From JANQIO01 sp965229625 (lineage in GTDB: Bacteria; Pseudomonadota; Gammaproteobacteria; Pseudomonadales; Halieaceae), in contig CBDDJJ010000002.1 of the NCBI GenBank assembly GCA_965229625.1, positions 806,001 to 870,000 on the forward strand: a stretch of 64,000 nucleotides of DNA. Reading direction: 5' to 3'. Position 1 is the first letter of the stretch. Every line of letters begins with the position of its first letter. Positions 42,441-52,295 of the stretch are shown piece after piece. The translations under genes and the position numbers were made by a program. Below the pieces are notes generated by a model, which did no database searches, was not told the DNA's origin, and saw only the letters and a program-made list of their open reading frames with translations.

Positions 42441-44702
42441 TTAGCGAACGGCGACGTTGCCGCTGTCAGCGCGCTTGAGGTCGAAGCGGTCCAGGCTCAT
42501 GACCTTGGTCCAGGCATCGACGAAGTCGTCGACGAAGCGGGCTTCGCCGCCTTCCTCGGCGTAGACTTCGGCCACGGCGCGCAGCTCGGAGTGAGAACCG
42601 AACAGCAGGTCCACCGGTGTGGCAGTCCACTTGACCTTGCCGCTGGTGCGGTCGCGGCCTTCGTAGATACCGGCCTCGCCCTTCGACTTGCTCCACTGGA
42701 TGTCCATGCTGAGCAGGTTGACGAAGTAGTCATTGCTCAGTGCACCCGGCTGGTCGGTGAACACGCCATGCTGCACACCGCCGGAGTTGGCGTTCATGGC
42801 GCGCATGCCGCCCACCAGTGCGGTCATCTCGGGAACGGTCAGGCTCAGGGTGTTGGCCTTGTCGACCAGCATGTTGGCCGGCGACAGCAGGGCGCGGTCG
42901 TCGAAGTAGTTGCGGAAGCCGTCAGCCGCGGGTTCCAGCCAGCGGAAAGAATCGGCGTCCGTCATCTCCGTCGTGGCGTCGGTGCGACCCGGAGTGAAGG
43001 GTACGGTCACGTCGTGGCCCGCCTGCTTGGCAGCCTGCTCCACGCCGACGGCGCCACCCAGTACGATCAGATCGGCCAGCGACACCTGCTTCCTGCGGTT
43101 GGAGTCGTTGAAGTCCTTCTGGATGCCTTCCAGGGTGCTGAGCACATTGGCCAGTTCCTGCGGATCGTTGGCCGGCCAGGCGTTTTGCGGGGCCAGGCGG
43201 ACCCGGGCACCATTGGCACCGCCGCGCATATCGGTGTTACGGAAGCTGGAAGCCGAGGCCCAGGCCGCCTTGACCAGTTCGGTGCTGGACAGTTCGGACT
43301 TGATGATTTCATTCTTCAGCCTGCGGATATCGCGCGCACTGATGGTGTCGTACTCAGCGGTCGGCACCGGGTCCTGCCAGATCAGCTCTTCTGCGGGCAC
43401 TTCGCTGCCGACATAGCGGGCGCGCGGGCCCATGTCGCGGTGGGTCAGTTTGAACCAGGCGCGGGCAAAGGCATCCTCGAACTCGGCCTGGTTTTCCAGG
43501 AAGCGCTTGGAGATTTTGCGGTACTCCGGGTCTGCCTTGAGGGCCAGGTCCGCGGTGGTCATCACCGGGGCGTGGCGCACGTTGGGCAGGTGGGCGTCGG
43601 GCACCAGATTAGCCGCATTGGGGTCATCCGGAATCCACTGGGTGGCACCGGCCGGGCTCTTGGCCTTCTCCCACTCAAAGGCGAACAGGTTCTGCAGGTA
43701 ATTGATGCTCCAGGCCGCGGGCGTTACCGTCCAGGCGCCTTCCAGCCCGCTGGTAACGGTGTCTTCCGAGTGGCCTTTGCCACAGCTGTTTTTCCAGCCG
43801 AGACCCTGCTTCTCAACACCCGCCTGGGCAGGTTCGACGCTCAGGCACTCTTCGGGGCTGTGGGCACCGTGCATCTTGCCAAAGGCGTGACCACCGGCAA
43901 TCAGCGCCACGGTTTCTGCGTCATCCATGGCCATGCGGCCGAAGGTCTCGCGTACATCGTGGGCGGAGGCCACCGGGTCTGGGTTGCCATCGGGACCTTC
44001 CGGGTTCACATAGATCAGGCCCATCTGCACCGCCGCCAGCGGCTGCTCGAGCTTGCGTTCGCCGGAGTAGCGGCTGTCGGGCTGGTCGCTGGTCGCCAGC
44101 ATGACTTTTTCCGGGCCCCAGTAGACCAGGTCTGCTTCCCAGTCATCCTCACGGCCGCCGGCAAAGCCGAAGGTCTTGAAGCCCATGGACTCCAGGGACA
44201 CGTTACCGGCCAGGATCATCAGGTCAGCCCAGGACAGGCTGCGGCCGTACTTCTGCTTGACCGGCCACAGCAGGCGGCGGGCCTTGTCGAGGTTGCCGTT
44301 GTCGGGCCAGCTGTTGAGCGGCTCAAAGCGCTGCTGACCGCCGCCGGCGCCGCCGCGGCCGTCAGCCACGCGGTAGGTACCTGCCGCGTGCCAGGCCATG
44401 CGGATCATGAAGGGGCCGTAGTGACCGTAGTCCGCCGGCCACCAGTCCTGGGAGGTCGTCAGAACCTTGTCGATATCCTGCTTGACCTCAGCCAGGTCGA
44501 GTTGGGCAAACGCGTTGGCGTAGTTGAAATCCCCCATGGGGTCGGATGTCGGGCTGTGTGCCCGCAGGGGTTGCAGGTCGACCTGTTCGGGCCACCAGAA
44601 CTGATTGGATTTGGGCGCTCCCTGGGCGGCGGCCGGGCCGCTGCTGACCAGGGGAACTGCGACCGCTATCGCGGCCAGCAGTGGGACGGTTTTCTTGAGC
44701 AT
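42441..44702 (-). CDS. katG: Catalase-peroxidase with signal peptide (periplasmic KatG)
   Basis: A 753-residue bifunctional haem enzyme. The distal triad is in MIRMAWHAAGTYR (Arg, Trp, His); the covalent Met-Tyr-Trp adduct would use that Trp, Tyr in GLIYVNPEGPDG and Met in VNLLSMDIQWSKS. The proximal His is in ALIAGGHAFGKMHGA. The second, haem-free half is present, so the length is complete. Unlike most KatG, it has a clear signal peptide (LLAAIAVAVPLVSSGPAAAQ), as in the KatP or KatG2 group. It would remove hydrogen peroxide in the periplasm. It has its own terminator; no OxyR site was confirmed. Confidence 0.95.
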   Translation of the reverse strand: MLKKTVPLLAAIAVAVPLVSSGPAAAQGAPKSNQFWWPEQVDLQPLRAHSPTSDPMGDFNYANAFAQLDLAEVKQDIDKVLTTSQDWWPADYGHYGPFMIRMAWHAAGTYRVADGRGGAGGGQQRFEPLNSWPDNGNLDKARRLLWPVKQKYGRSLSWADLMILAGNVSLESMGFKTFGFAGGREDDWEADLVYWGPEKVMLATSDQPDSRYSGERKLEQPLAAVQMGLIYVNPEGPDGNPDPVASAHDVRETFGRMAMDDAETVALIAGGHAFGKMHGAHSPEECLSVEPAQAGVEKQGLGWKNSCGKGHSEDTVTSGLEGAWTVTPAAWSINYLQNLFAFEWEKAKSPAGATQWIPDDPNAANLVPDAHLPNVRHAPVMTTADLALKADPEYRKISKRFLENQAEFEDAFARAWFKLTHRDMGPRARYVGSEVPAEELIWQDPVPTAEYDTISARDIRRLKNEIIKSELSSTELVKAAWASASSFRNTDMRGGANGARVRLAPQNAWPANDPQELANVLSTLEGIQKDFNDSNRRKQVSLADLIVLGGAVGVEQAAKQAGHDVTVPFTPGRTDATTEMTDADSFRWLEPAADGFRNYFDDRALLSPANMLVDKANTLSLTVPEMTALVGGMRAMNANSGGVQHGVFTDQPGALSNDYFVNLLSMDIQWSKSKGEAGIYEGRDRTSGKVKWTATPVDLLFGSHSELRAVAEVYAEEGGEARFVDDFVDAWTKVMSLDRFDLKRADSGNVAVR

Positions 44703-44914
44703 GGGACGTGCTCCTCGCTGTACGTGTCGTTATAGGCTCCCCGGGCCAGTGGTCATACCGGGGGTATAGGGATTAAACATAGGACGGCGCTAGCTTTCAG
44801 TAAAATAGATTCCGGAAGCAAAGATGATCGAGAAATGCGATGGGACCAAACAGCCCGTCACAGGAGCACGCTAAGGTATTGTTTTCAAACAGGTTTGGAG
44901 CGATATGGAGTGAC

Positions 44915-47734
44915 TTATTCGGCGACCGCGTTGGCGCCCAACAACATCCGGTCTTCGATCAGCAGGCTGCGGAACTCGCGCTCCTGCAGAGGCTCACTAA
45001 AGTAGTAGCCCTGGATCTCGTCACAGCCAAAAGCCTTGAGGGCCTGTAGCTGGGTTTCGGTTTCCACCCCCTCGGCCAGCACCTTCATACCGAGGTGACG
45101 AGCGAGAACAATGGTGGAGTTGATGATCGCGCGATCGGCACCATCGGTGGAGATATTCTCGATGAAGCAGCGGTCGATTTTCAGGGTATCGACCGGAAGT
45201 TCCTTCATATAGGACAGTGACGAGTACCCGGTGCCGTAGTCATCCATGCTCACCTTTACACCCAGGGAGCGAATCTGTTCGAGAACCGTCACGGCGGAAT
45301 CCATGTCCTCGACCAGCAGGTTTTCCGTAATCTCCAGTTCCAGGTCGTCGCCCGGCAGGCCGTAGCGTTTCAGCGCTGAGCGCACCTGGGTATACATATC
45401 GGTCTGGCGCAGCTGTGCGGCCGAAACGTTGATGGCAATCCTCGGAGGCATCATGGCGTGGTCCCGCCACGTGCGGAGCTGGCGGCAGGCCTGTTCAAGG
45501 GTCCAGTCGCCAATGGCCGTAATCAGTCCCAGGCCTTCCGCTGCGCCAATGAACAGGTCGGGGCGTATCATCCCTCGCTTCGGATGGTTCCAGCGAATCA
45601 GTGCCTCGGCGCCGGTGATTTCATGGGAGAAGGTGTCCACCTTGGGCTGGAAGTACAACTCGAACTCATTCTTTTCCAGGGCACTGCGGATATCGTTGGA
45701 AAGGCGCATCAGTTCCTGGAGCTCCTCGTTGAGCTCGCTGGAGTAGAACTGGAAAATGCCGCGCCCCAGCCCCTTGGCGTGATACATGGCAGTATCGGCG
45801 TTGCGCAGCAAGGCCTCGGGATCGTCGCCGTCCTTGGGATAGATGGCGATGCCGATACTGGCGCTGCCGCGCAGTTCGTGGCCATCAATCATGATCGGCT
45901 CCGAAGCCGCGCCTAGTATACGGTCCGCCATGCGGCTGATGGAGGCAACGGTCAGGTCGTGATCGGCACCACCCATCGCGGTAATGACAAACTCGTCACC
46001 ACCGAGCCGCGATACTGTGTCGTCAGCCCGCAGGCATTCCTTGAAGCGCTCGGCAATGACCTTGATGTAGCGGTCACCCACCGGGTGCCCGAGGGTATCG
46101 TTGACCAGTTTGAAATTGTCCAGGTCGACGAACATGATGCCGAGATTGCCGCCCTGGCGCGCGACGCGGTTCACCGACTGGTCGAGCCGGTCCAGGAAGG
46201 CCATGCGATTGGGCAAGCCAGTGAGGGCGTCGTAGTGGGCCTGGTGGAAAAGCCGGGTTTCCCACTCGGCGTTGGCCAGCGCCACCGCGATACGGTCAGC
46301 GTAATTGTTGGCCAGGGTGATGTGGTCGACATCAATCAAAGGCGGCTGGCGATGGCCCAGCATAATCAGCGCAATGACTGCGCCCTCCAGCTTGATCGGC
46401 AGCAGTTCAAAGCTGCAGTCTCGAGGGATGTTGCTGTCCAGGATGTAATGCGGCAGCTCGCCGTCGGAGCCATCGATCAGTACGTGACCGGTCACGGCCA
46501 GCTCTTCCAGCTGCAAGGGGCCGATCGTCACTTCGGTGCTCTGGAGATCACCGGCAAAGCTGTCGCTGAGCCGGTAGATTTCGCCGCGCTGTTCACCTTT
46601 CTCCAGCAGCACCATGGCGAGATAGTCTGCCGGTAGCACCGCTGGTGTCTTCTCCAGCACGATCTTGACGATGTCCTCCTTCTTGATACGCGAGAGGATC
46701 ATCTGGTCGATGCCGGACATGGATTCCTGCATCAACAGTTGGTGGGAGACGCGGGCTGACATCACGTTAAAGGCCGTTGCCATCTCCTCGAATTCGTCAC
46801 CGGATTGCACCCGCACGGGGGTGTCATAGTCCTTGCCGGTCACTCGCTGGATACCCGCCATGATCTCGCCCAGGGGGCTCATTTGCCGGCGGATCAGGTA
46901 AATGCTGGCCAGTGAAATCGACAGGATGCCAAGCGCGGCGAAGCCGAGAAACTGGCGCCGAAACGCCATCGTGTCCGCCATCAACTGCGCGCTGGGCCGC
47001 GCGACCACCGCGCGCCAGTTATGGGCGCCATAGAGTGATCCCAGGTACACGGAGCGGAAGCCGGCCGTGTACTCGCGATCGCCAGCGTGGGCAATGGCGA
47101 TGCCCCGCTGGCTCTTCTGGTAGGCGTCGAGGCCGGCGAATGCCTGGCAGACTTCCGGATCTGAATAAAACAGGGCCTGGGCACGCTCATCGTAGATACA
47201 GTTGGTATTGCGCAGGTCACGGCTGTCGCTGTCGCCGATGGCTATGCTCTCGGTCACCAGCGCACCGACCAGGTTGGGTTGTGCAACGCCGTTGCCAATG
47301 GCTCGCAGGATATAGACCTGGGAGCCCTCGCCTTCCCAGCCGACGCGGGCGAGGATCAGCTTGCCCTCGCGCAGGCGTTGCCCGGCATCCTCGCGCGACC
47401 GCATGCCGCTGGCGACTTCCAGGGCGGACCAGGGGAAAACATGTAGACGATTGCCGCCCGGCAGGGCGATCGCGTCGCCGCCCGCCTCAAACTCGCGCGC
47501 CTTTGCATCGGCAAAGTGGTTAAGTTGTTCCGTCAATACCACCAGGCGGCCCAGCAGCGTGTCCACCAGCATTGCCGCCTGCTCGTCCTGCAGTTGACCA
47601 GCCTGCAGCTCGGCGCGCTCGCTCACGTAATTGAGCGTCAGCCCGGCCAGCAATGCCGTCGGGATCAGCGCAAACAGCAGGAAAACGCCGAAAAGCCGTC
47701 GAGTGATCTTGCTTAACCAGGGGGACTCTCGCAT
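44915..47734 (-). CDS. Membrane GAF/GGDEF/EAL protein of c-di-GMP metabolism
   Basis: A 939-residue protein. An N-terminal helix (LFGVFLLFALIPTALLAGL), a large periplasmic domain of about 240 residues, a second helix (FLGFAALGILSISLASIYLI), a HAMP domain (MSPLGEIMAGIQRVTGKDYDTP) and a GAF domain (residues 370-510) precede the catalytic parts. The GGDEF motif is intact (RLGGDEF, residues 578-582) with a RADD inhibitory site nine residues before. The EAL motif is intact (residues 710-712, AEALIRWNHP), with VSMDDYGTGYSS and LKIDRCFIENIS. Both making and breaking c-di-GMP are possible. The orphan pseudopilin gene lies 12 bp upstream on the same strand. Confidence 0.93.
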   Translation of the reverse strand: MRESPWLSKITRRLFGVFLLFALIPTALLAGLTLNYVSERAELQAGQLQDEQAAMLVDTLLGRLVVLTEQLNHFADAKAREFEAGGDAIALPGGNRLHVFPWSALEVASGMRSREDAGQRLREGKLILARVGWEGEGSQVYILRAIGNGVAQPNLVGALVTESIAIGDSDSRDLRNTNCIYDERAQALFYSDPEVCQAFAGLDAYQKSQRGIAIAHAGDREYTAGFRSVYLGSLYGAHNWRAVVARPSAQLMADTMAFRRQFLGFAALGILSISLASIYLIRRQMSPLGEIMAGIQRVTGKDYDTPVRVQSGDEFEEMATAFNVMSARVSHQLLMQESMSGIDQMILSRIKKEDIVKIVLEKTPAVLPADYLAMVLLEKGEQRGEIYRLSDSFAGDLQSTEVTIGPLQLEELAVTGHVLIDGSDGELPHYILDSNIPRDCSFELLPIKLEGAVIALIMLGHRQPPLIDVDHITLANNYADRIAVALANAEWETRLFHQAHYDALTGLPNRMAFLDRLDQSVNRVARQGGNLGIMFVDLDNFKLVNDTLGHPVGDRYIKVIAERFKECLRADDTVSRLGGDEFVITAMGGADHDLTVASISRMADRILGAASEPIMIDGHELRGSASIGIAIYPKDGDDPEALLRNADTAMYHAKGLGRGIFQFYSSELNEELQELMRLSNDIRSALEKNEFELYFQPKVDTFSHEITGAEALIRWNHPKRGMIRPDLFIGAAEGLGLITAIGDWTLEQACRQLRTWRDHAMMPPRIAINVSAAQLRQTDMYTQVRSALKRYGLPGDDLELEITENLLVEDMDSAVTVLEQIRSLGVKVSMDDYGTGYSSLSYMKELPVDTLKIDRCFIENISTDGADRAIINSTIVLARHLGMKVLAEGVETETQLQALKAFGCDEIQGYYFSEPLQEREFRSLLIEDRMLLGANAVAE

Positions 47735-47746
47735 GGCTGAATACCG

Positions 47747-48286
47747 CTAGTAGTCGCCTGCAAGCCCGATGAAAGCGCCGTCGTCGGCGCGTATGCAGTC
47801 ATCCAGGCTTTCCGATGCGGAGACGTTGGCACGGTATGCGCCGTCCTCCCCCGCGCTGAACAGGTCGTAGTCCGAATTCAGCGGCTTGAGGTTCTTCTTC
47901 TTGCGGGCTGTGGGCTTTTTGCCTTTGGTTTGGTTGCCAGCCGAATCCTGGTTCACCTTGCCGCTCTTGTCATTGACGTTGCTGAGATCAAGATATAGAT
48001 AGCCGTTCCCCCACGGGTCCAGGGGAATGCTGCCCAGCTCCGCCAGATCCCATGGATAGGCGTAATTGAAGGCCTTGAACCTTTCCAGGCGCATGGCGAT
48101 ATCACTGAGGTCTGCCTTGCACTGGGCCACCAGGGTCTTTGTCTGGTAGCTCTTGTAGGAGGGAATAGCAACAGCGATCAGAATGCTGAGAATCGCCAGG
48201 GCGATCAGCGTCTCGATCATGGTGAAACCGCGGTTGTACCCGCGCTTCATCACCGCATCGCGGTGCATACAGAGTCTGGTAGCCAC
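47747..48286 (-). CDS. Orphan GspG-like pseudopilin
   Basis: About 179 residues from the GTG at 48286 (GGGGG five bases upstream); an ATG at 48250 would give a shorter leader. The prepilin peptidase site is RG|FTMIETLIALAILSILIAVAIPSYKSY, with Glu at position five of the mature protein. The globular part has the GspG-like block LPDPWGNG-type motif (here LDPWGNGYLYLD) and DYDLFSAGEDG. Between them sits an unusual Lys-rich insert (TKGKKPTARKKKN). No other pilin or secretion genes are nearby. It precedes the GGDEF/EAL gene by 12 bp, so pilin function and c-di-GMP may be linked. Confidence 0.82.
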   Translation of the reverse strand: MATRLCMHRDAVMKRGYNRGFTMIETLIALAILSILIAVAIPSYKSYQTKTLVAQCKADLSDIAMRLERFKAFNYAYPWDLAELGSIPLDPWGNGYLYLDLSNVNDKSGKVNQDSAGNQTKGKKPTARKKKNLKPLNSDYDLFSAGEDGAYRANVSASESLDDCIRADDGAFIGLAGDY

Positions 48287-48500
48287 AATAACCCCCTTCC
48301 GTTGGGACGCTTGTGTCCTTATCGTTGCCAGCGAGTCTAGATAGTAAGCCTGGTTCAGTAAACGGAATGGCGGGGATGATTCGGCCAGTTTTTGACCAGG
48401 TCGCGAAGTGCTTCACACATTTCCCCACCACGGGTGGCAAGCCCGCAAAATAAAGCTGTGGGAAAAGTAAACTAGTGACTACTAGCTAATGCGGGATATG

Positions 48501-49598
48501 TCAGCCCGTGCCGGTCCCACCCAGCACGGCCTGCGGGGCCTTGCCGCGGCGCCGGTCGACGGCCCGCGCCAGGTTGCGCATGACTTCCACCGTGGCATCC
48601 CAGCCCATGCAGGGATCGGTAATACTCTGCCCGTAGGTCAGTGCCTGGCCATCCACCACGTCCTGGCGGCCCTCCACCAGGTTGCTCTCAAGCATGATGC
48701 CGAAAATGCTGCGGCTGCCGCGCGCGACCTGGGTAGCGATATCGTGGGCCACGTCTACCTGGCGGGCGGGCTTCTTGCGGCTGTTGGCGTGGCTGGCATC
48801 GATCATGATGCGCGCTGGCAGGCCGGCGGCGGTGAGCAGGCCGGAGGCGTCCTCCACCGAGAACATATCGTAATTCGGGTGCTTGCCGCCGCGCAGGATC
48901 ACGTGGCAGTCACTGTTGCCTGCCGTCTGGAAAATCGCCGAATGACCCTGCTTGGTAACCGACAGGAAATGGTGAGGATTGGCAGCGGACTTGATGGCAT
49001 CGACGGCAATCTGGATATCGCCATCGGTGGCATTCTTGAAACCCACGGGGCAGGACAGCCCTGACGCCAGCTCACGGTGGGTCTGGCTTTCGGTGGTGCG
49101 GGCGCCAATCGCCCCCCAGGCGATCAGGTCGGCGATGTACTGGGGGCTGATCAGGTCCAGATACTCCGAACCCGCCGGCAGGCCCATGTCCGCCAGGTCG
49201 AGCAGCAGCTGCCGCGCCAGGTGCAGCCCCTTGTTGATCTGGAAGGTGTTATTGAGGTCGGGATCATTGATCAGGCCCTTCCAGCCTACCGTGGTGCGTG
49301 GTTTCTCGAAATAAACGCGCATTACCACCAGCACCTGGTCCGACAGTTCATCCGCCAACACTTTCAGACGGGCACCGTATTCACGGGCTGCATCGGGATC
49401 ATGAATCGAGCAGGGCCCCACTACCGCCAGCACCCGGTCATCGCTGCCGGTGAGGATGCCGTGAATGGCACGCCGGCCGGCTCGCACCGTCGCCGCTGCC
49501 GTCGCGCTGACCGGGACACTCTCGATCAGGGCGTCGGGAGAGATCAGTTCCTTGGTACCGGTAATTCGCAGGTCGTCTGTGGTAATGTCCGGAGTCAT
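48501..49598 (-). CDS. 3-deoxy-7-phosphoheptulonate (DAHP) synthase, class I
   Basis: A 365-residue enzyme of the AroF/AroG/AroH type. It shows VVGPCSIHDPDAAREYG, MRVYFEKPRTTVGWKGLINDP, PAGSEYLDLISPQYIADLIAWGAIGARTTESQTHRELASG and RIMIDASHANSRKKP in the expected order, split here. It condenses phosphoenolpyruvate and erythrose 4-phosphate, the first step of the shikimate pathway, in the cytoplasm. The N-terminal 45 residues would carry feedback control; which amino acid inhibits is not obvious. It is divergent from the EAL gene at 49777 and stands alone. Confidence 0.94.
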   Translation of the reverse strand: MTPDITTDDLRITGTKELISPDALIESVPVSATAAATVRAGRRAIHGILTGSDDRVLAVVGPCSIHDPDAAREYGARLKVLADELSDQVLVVMRVYFEKPRTTVGWKGLINDPDLNNTFQINKGLHLARQLLLDLADMGLPAGSEYLDLISPQYIADLIAWGAIGARTTESQTHRELASGLSCPVGFKNATDGDIQIAVDAIKSAANPHHFLSVTKQGHSAIFQTAGNSDCHVILRGGKHPNYDMFSVEDASGLLTAAGLPARIMIDASHANSRKKPARQVDVAHDIATQVARGSRSIFGIMLESNLVEGRQDVVDGQALTYGQSITDPCMGWDATVEVMRNLARAVDRRRGKAPQAVLGGTGTG

Positions 49599-49776
49599 CT
49601 CAATGGCTTCTCAATGGTGTGCAAATCGTCGGCGCCGGCGCACCGTCTGGGCAGCGTAGTATACGGTGCCAGAGCGCCCAGGCGTAGTACCTGCTAACCG
49701 CAGATATCCAGCGTTTGTGTGGAAATGTCACTTTTTGGTCTACCGCAGCCCCGTTTGCACGTGTAAAACACGCACC

Positions 49777-51390
49777 ATGAGTAAATATAGGCCCGGTCGC
49801 CGGGTATTCATCGGCATCATGTTGGCCGCCTGGCTGGGCGCGGCAGCGCTATTGGGTCAGGTGACCTGGCTGCTGTGGCAGGAATCTGTGGATGCCGAGG
49901 AAGCGCGCGTGGCCGAGCTGGCCGAACAGCTCGGCCAGCGGGCCGAGCTGATGATAGTCGAGGCGCGGGCGCTGCTGGACCGTTTCAACAACTCCGACAT
50001 GCCTCGCTGCAGCGAGGCGCATCTCCGCGCCATGCATGAGGCTGCCATTGGCCGGCCGCATATACGCGCCATCGGCTACTGGCGGGCGGTCGACCGGGTC
50101 TGTGGCGTGGGTTATATCCAGGCCGTGGACCTGAAACCGGCTCGCGCCGACCGCCTCTATGAATCCGGGGTGATCGCCTGGTGGCCTTCCTCGCAGACCG
50201 AGATTGGCGGGGTGGAACTGTTCCTGATGCGCTACGGCGACCACGACGTGGCCATCGACCCGCGCATGCTATTGCAGCCGGCCCAGGACCCGGGCCGCCA
50301 GGCCGGGCTGTGGGTGGAGAACCTGCCCATGGCCAGCACCGGCGACCCGGGCAATATTCCCGAGCCCGCAGACCTGGAACTGGGCCTGACCCTGGACAGC
50401 GCCAACAACCGGATCGTATCGCGCTTCACCACCGGCACCATTTTCCCGATGGATATCGTGGCGGTGGAGACGATCGACCGTTTCTGGAGCCGCTACCTGC
50501 CGTTTATCGCGATGGCCGTGGCTATTGGCCTGTTGCTGGCAGCCATCTGGATTTACCTGGTATTCCGCTATTCTCGAAGCCGCATGAGCCTGTCTTCCGA
50601 GCTGCGCAACGCCATCAACCGCGGCTACATCACCGCCTTCTACCAACCGATCCTCGAGCTATCGACCGGGCGCTGCATCGGTGCCGAGGCCCTGGCGCGC
50701 TGGATTCGACCGGACGGAGAAATGGTGAGGCCGGATGTCTTTATCCCGCTGGCCGAGCAGAACGGACTGGTTCCTGACATCACCATGGCCGTGTTGTCCG
50801 CCACGCTCCGGGACCTCGGCGACATGCTGCGCGCCAACCCGCTGCTGAAGATCAATATCAATCTCGCGCCCGAAGATCTCAGCGATGAGACGTTCAAGCA
50901 ACGGCTGCGGGACCAGTTGGTCAATGCCGCCGTTCCACCCCAGTGCATCAAGCTGGAAATCACCGAGCGCGCGATGGTCAACAGTGACCGCTCCCGTCAG
51001 CAGGTGAGGGAGCTGCGCGATCGCGGGCACCAGATCGCGGTGGACGACTTCGGCACCGGCTATTCCAGTCTCGCCTACCTGCAGAGCTTCGAACTGGACA
51101 CCCTCAAGATCGACAAGTGCTTTATCGACGCGGTGGGAACCGAGGCCGTTACGCACAACGTGGTCAGTCACGTGATCGAGATGGCCGGCTCCCTGAAGCT
51201 GGATACGGTGGCGGAAGGCATCGAGTCACCGGAACAGGCCGACTGGTTGTCGGCGCAGGGCGTAGCCTACGGGCAGGGTTTTCTTTACAGTAAACCTATC
51301 CCGGCCGAGCCCTTTCGCGCCTACCTGCAGAAAAACCTGGCGATCCACACGCGCCGCATGGATGTCGAGGTAGAAGCGGTACTGGCCTGA
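49777..51390 (+). CDS. c-di-GMP phosphodiesterase with CSS-type periplasmic sensor (CSS-EAL)
   Basis: A 537-residue protein when started at the ATG at 49777; the frame to 49666 adds residues without a signal. Two helices (IGIMLAAWLGAAALLGQVTW and FIAMAVAIGLLLAAIWIYLV) flank a periplasmic domain of about 200 residues, in which Cys78-Ser79 (MPRCSEAHLRAM) and a second Cys (DRVCGVGYI) match the CSS motif that controls redox-sensitive E. coli phosphodiesterases. The EAL domain is intact: EAL at residues 304-306, ININLAPED, LEITERAM, AVDDFGTGYSS and LKIDKCFID. It would hydrolyse c-di-GMP depending on periplasmic disulfide state. Confidence 0.92.
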   Translation: MSKYRPGRRVFIGIMLAAWLGAAALLGQVTWLLWQESVDAEEARVAELAEQLGQRAELMIVEARALLDRFNNSDMPRCSEAHLRAMHEAAIGRPHIRAIGYWRAVDRVCGVGYIQAVDLKPARADRLYESGVIAWWPSSQTEIGGVELFLMRYGDHDVAIDPRMLLQPAQDPGRQAGLWVENLPMASTGDPGNIPEPADLELGLTLDSANNRIVSRFTTGTIFPMDIVAVETIDRFWSRYLPFIAMAVAIGLLLAAIWIYLVFRYSRSRMSLSSELRNAINRGYITAFYQPILELSTGRCIGAEALARWIRPDGEMVRPDVFIPLAEQNGLVPDITMAVLSATLRDLGDMLRANPLLKININLAPEDLSDETFKQRLRDQLVNAAVPPQCIKLEITERAMVNSDRSRQQVRELRDRGHQIAVDDFGTGYSSLAYLQSFELDTLKIDKCFIDAVGTEAVTHNVVSHVIEMAGSLKLDTVAEGIESPEQADWLSAQGVAYGQGFLYSKPIPAEPFRAYLQKNLAIHTRRMDVEVEAVLA

Positions 51391-51413
51391 CCGGGACCAA
51401 TGCCCCGGGGAAT

Positions 51414-52208
51414 GTGCCAGTGCACACGACGACTGTGAAACAAACTGTTATGCGCGCCGCGATCGGGTTCGCGGCCGCCGTGCTGTTGGCAGCTTGCAGC
51501 GGCGACGGCAACGAGCGACCGCCCACGGTGGAGACCGCGCAGCCGGAATGGACCCGGGAATCAGGCGCCATTCCAGGCGCGACACCCGCACCCACACCAA
51601 CTCCCGCCCCGGAACCGGCGCCGGTTCGCCCCGCCGCCCCCCAGCAGCTGCCTTACCTGGTGAGCACCCCCGAGGACGCCGACACTGACAGCGTGGGGCA
51701 TATGAATGCGCTGCTTGCCAGTGACGCCAAGATTCTGCACCCCAACGAGGTGGGTTATTACGTCGACACCCAGGAGGCGAGGCTGGTGCAGTTGTTGCAG
51801 GATACCGACGTTTCCGCCAGTCGCAGCGGTGACGTGCTGTTCATCACCATTGGCGGCGGAGATACCTTCGCCAGCAACGGCACACAGCTTTCCGAAAGCG
51901 CTCGTACCCGGCTTGAGCCGGTGGCGCGGGTACTGGAGGAATACGACCGCACCCGCATTTCCGTTTTTGGTTACACCGACGACATTGGCGAGGATGCCTA
52001 TAACCAACAGCTATCCGTTCGTCGCGCACGCGCCATCGCCAGGCTGCTGGTGGACAGCGGTGTCGCACCCGAACGCCTGTTCATCGTCGGCTACGGTGAG
52101 CTGGAGCCGGTGGCTGACAACGAGACCGAGGCGGGGCGCGACCGCAATCGGCGCATTGAGCTGCGCGTGGAGCCGCTGACCCGGCCGGTAGCCGTCCTCG
52201 CGGAATAG
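51414..52208 (+). CDS. OmpA-like peptidoglycan-binding lipoprotein
   Basis: About 264 residues from a GTG at 51414, with GGGG upstream; an ATG at 51450 is an alternative. The signal ends in AVLLAAC, a lipobox. A Pro/Ala-rich linker (PAPTPTPAPEPAPVRP) spans residues 55-75. The C-terminal OmpA domain has VFGYTDDIGEDAYNQQLSV, RARAIARLLVDSGV, LFIVGYGELEPVADN and DRNRRIELRV, with the Asp and Arg that bind diaminopimelate. It anchors the outer membrane to peptidoglycan. It follows the EAL gene by 23 bp. Confidence 0.9.
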   Translation: MPVHTTTVKQTVMRAAIGFAAAVLLAACSGDGNERPPTVETAQPEWTRESGAIPGATPAPTPTPAPEPAPVRPAAPQQLPYLVSTPEDADTDSVGHMNALLASDAKILHPNEVGYYVDTQEARLVQLLQDTDVSASRSGDVLFITIGGGDTFASNGTQLSESARTRLEPVARVLEEYDRTRISVFGYTDDIGEDAYNQQLSVRRARAIARLLVDSGVAPERLFIVGYGELEPVADNETEAGRDRNRRIELRVEPLTRPVAVLAE

Positions 52209-52295
52209 CCGGCTGGCGACTACCCTAAAATCACTATCAACCGCCGAAGGCAATCGCGTTAGAATGCGCCGCTTTTACCGAGCGGGAGAACCAGC

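Noticed and set aside
42591..44735. A 714-codon open frame on the plus strand
   Set aside because: It lies entirely antisense to katG, is rich in His, Gly and Val in a way expected from a reversed GC-rich gene, and has no recognisable motif.
48472..48485. Small palindrome CTAGT-N4-ACTAG after DAHP synthase
   Set aside because: Only a 5-bp stem and no U-run; too weak for a terminator call.
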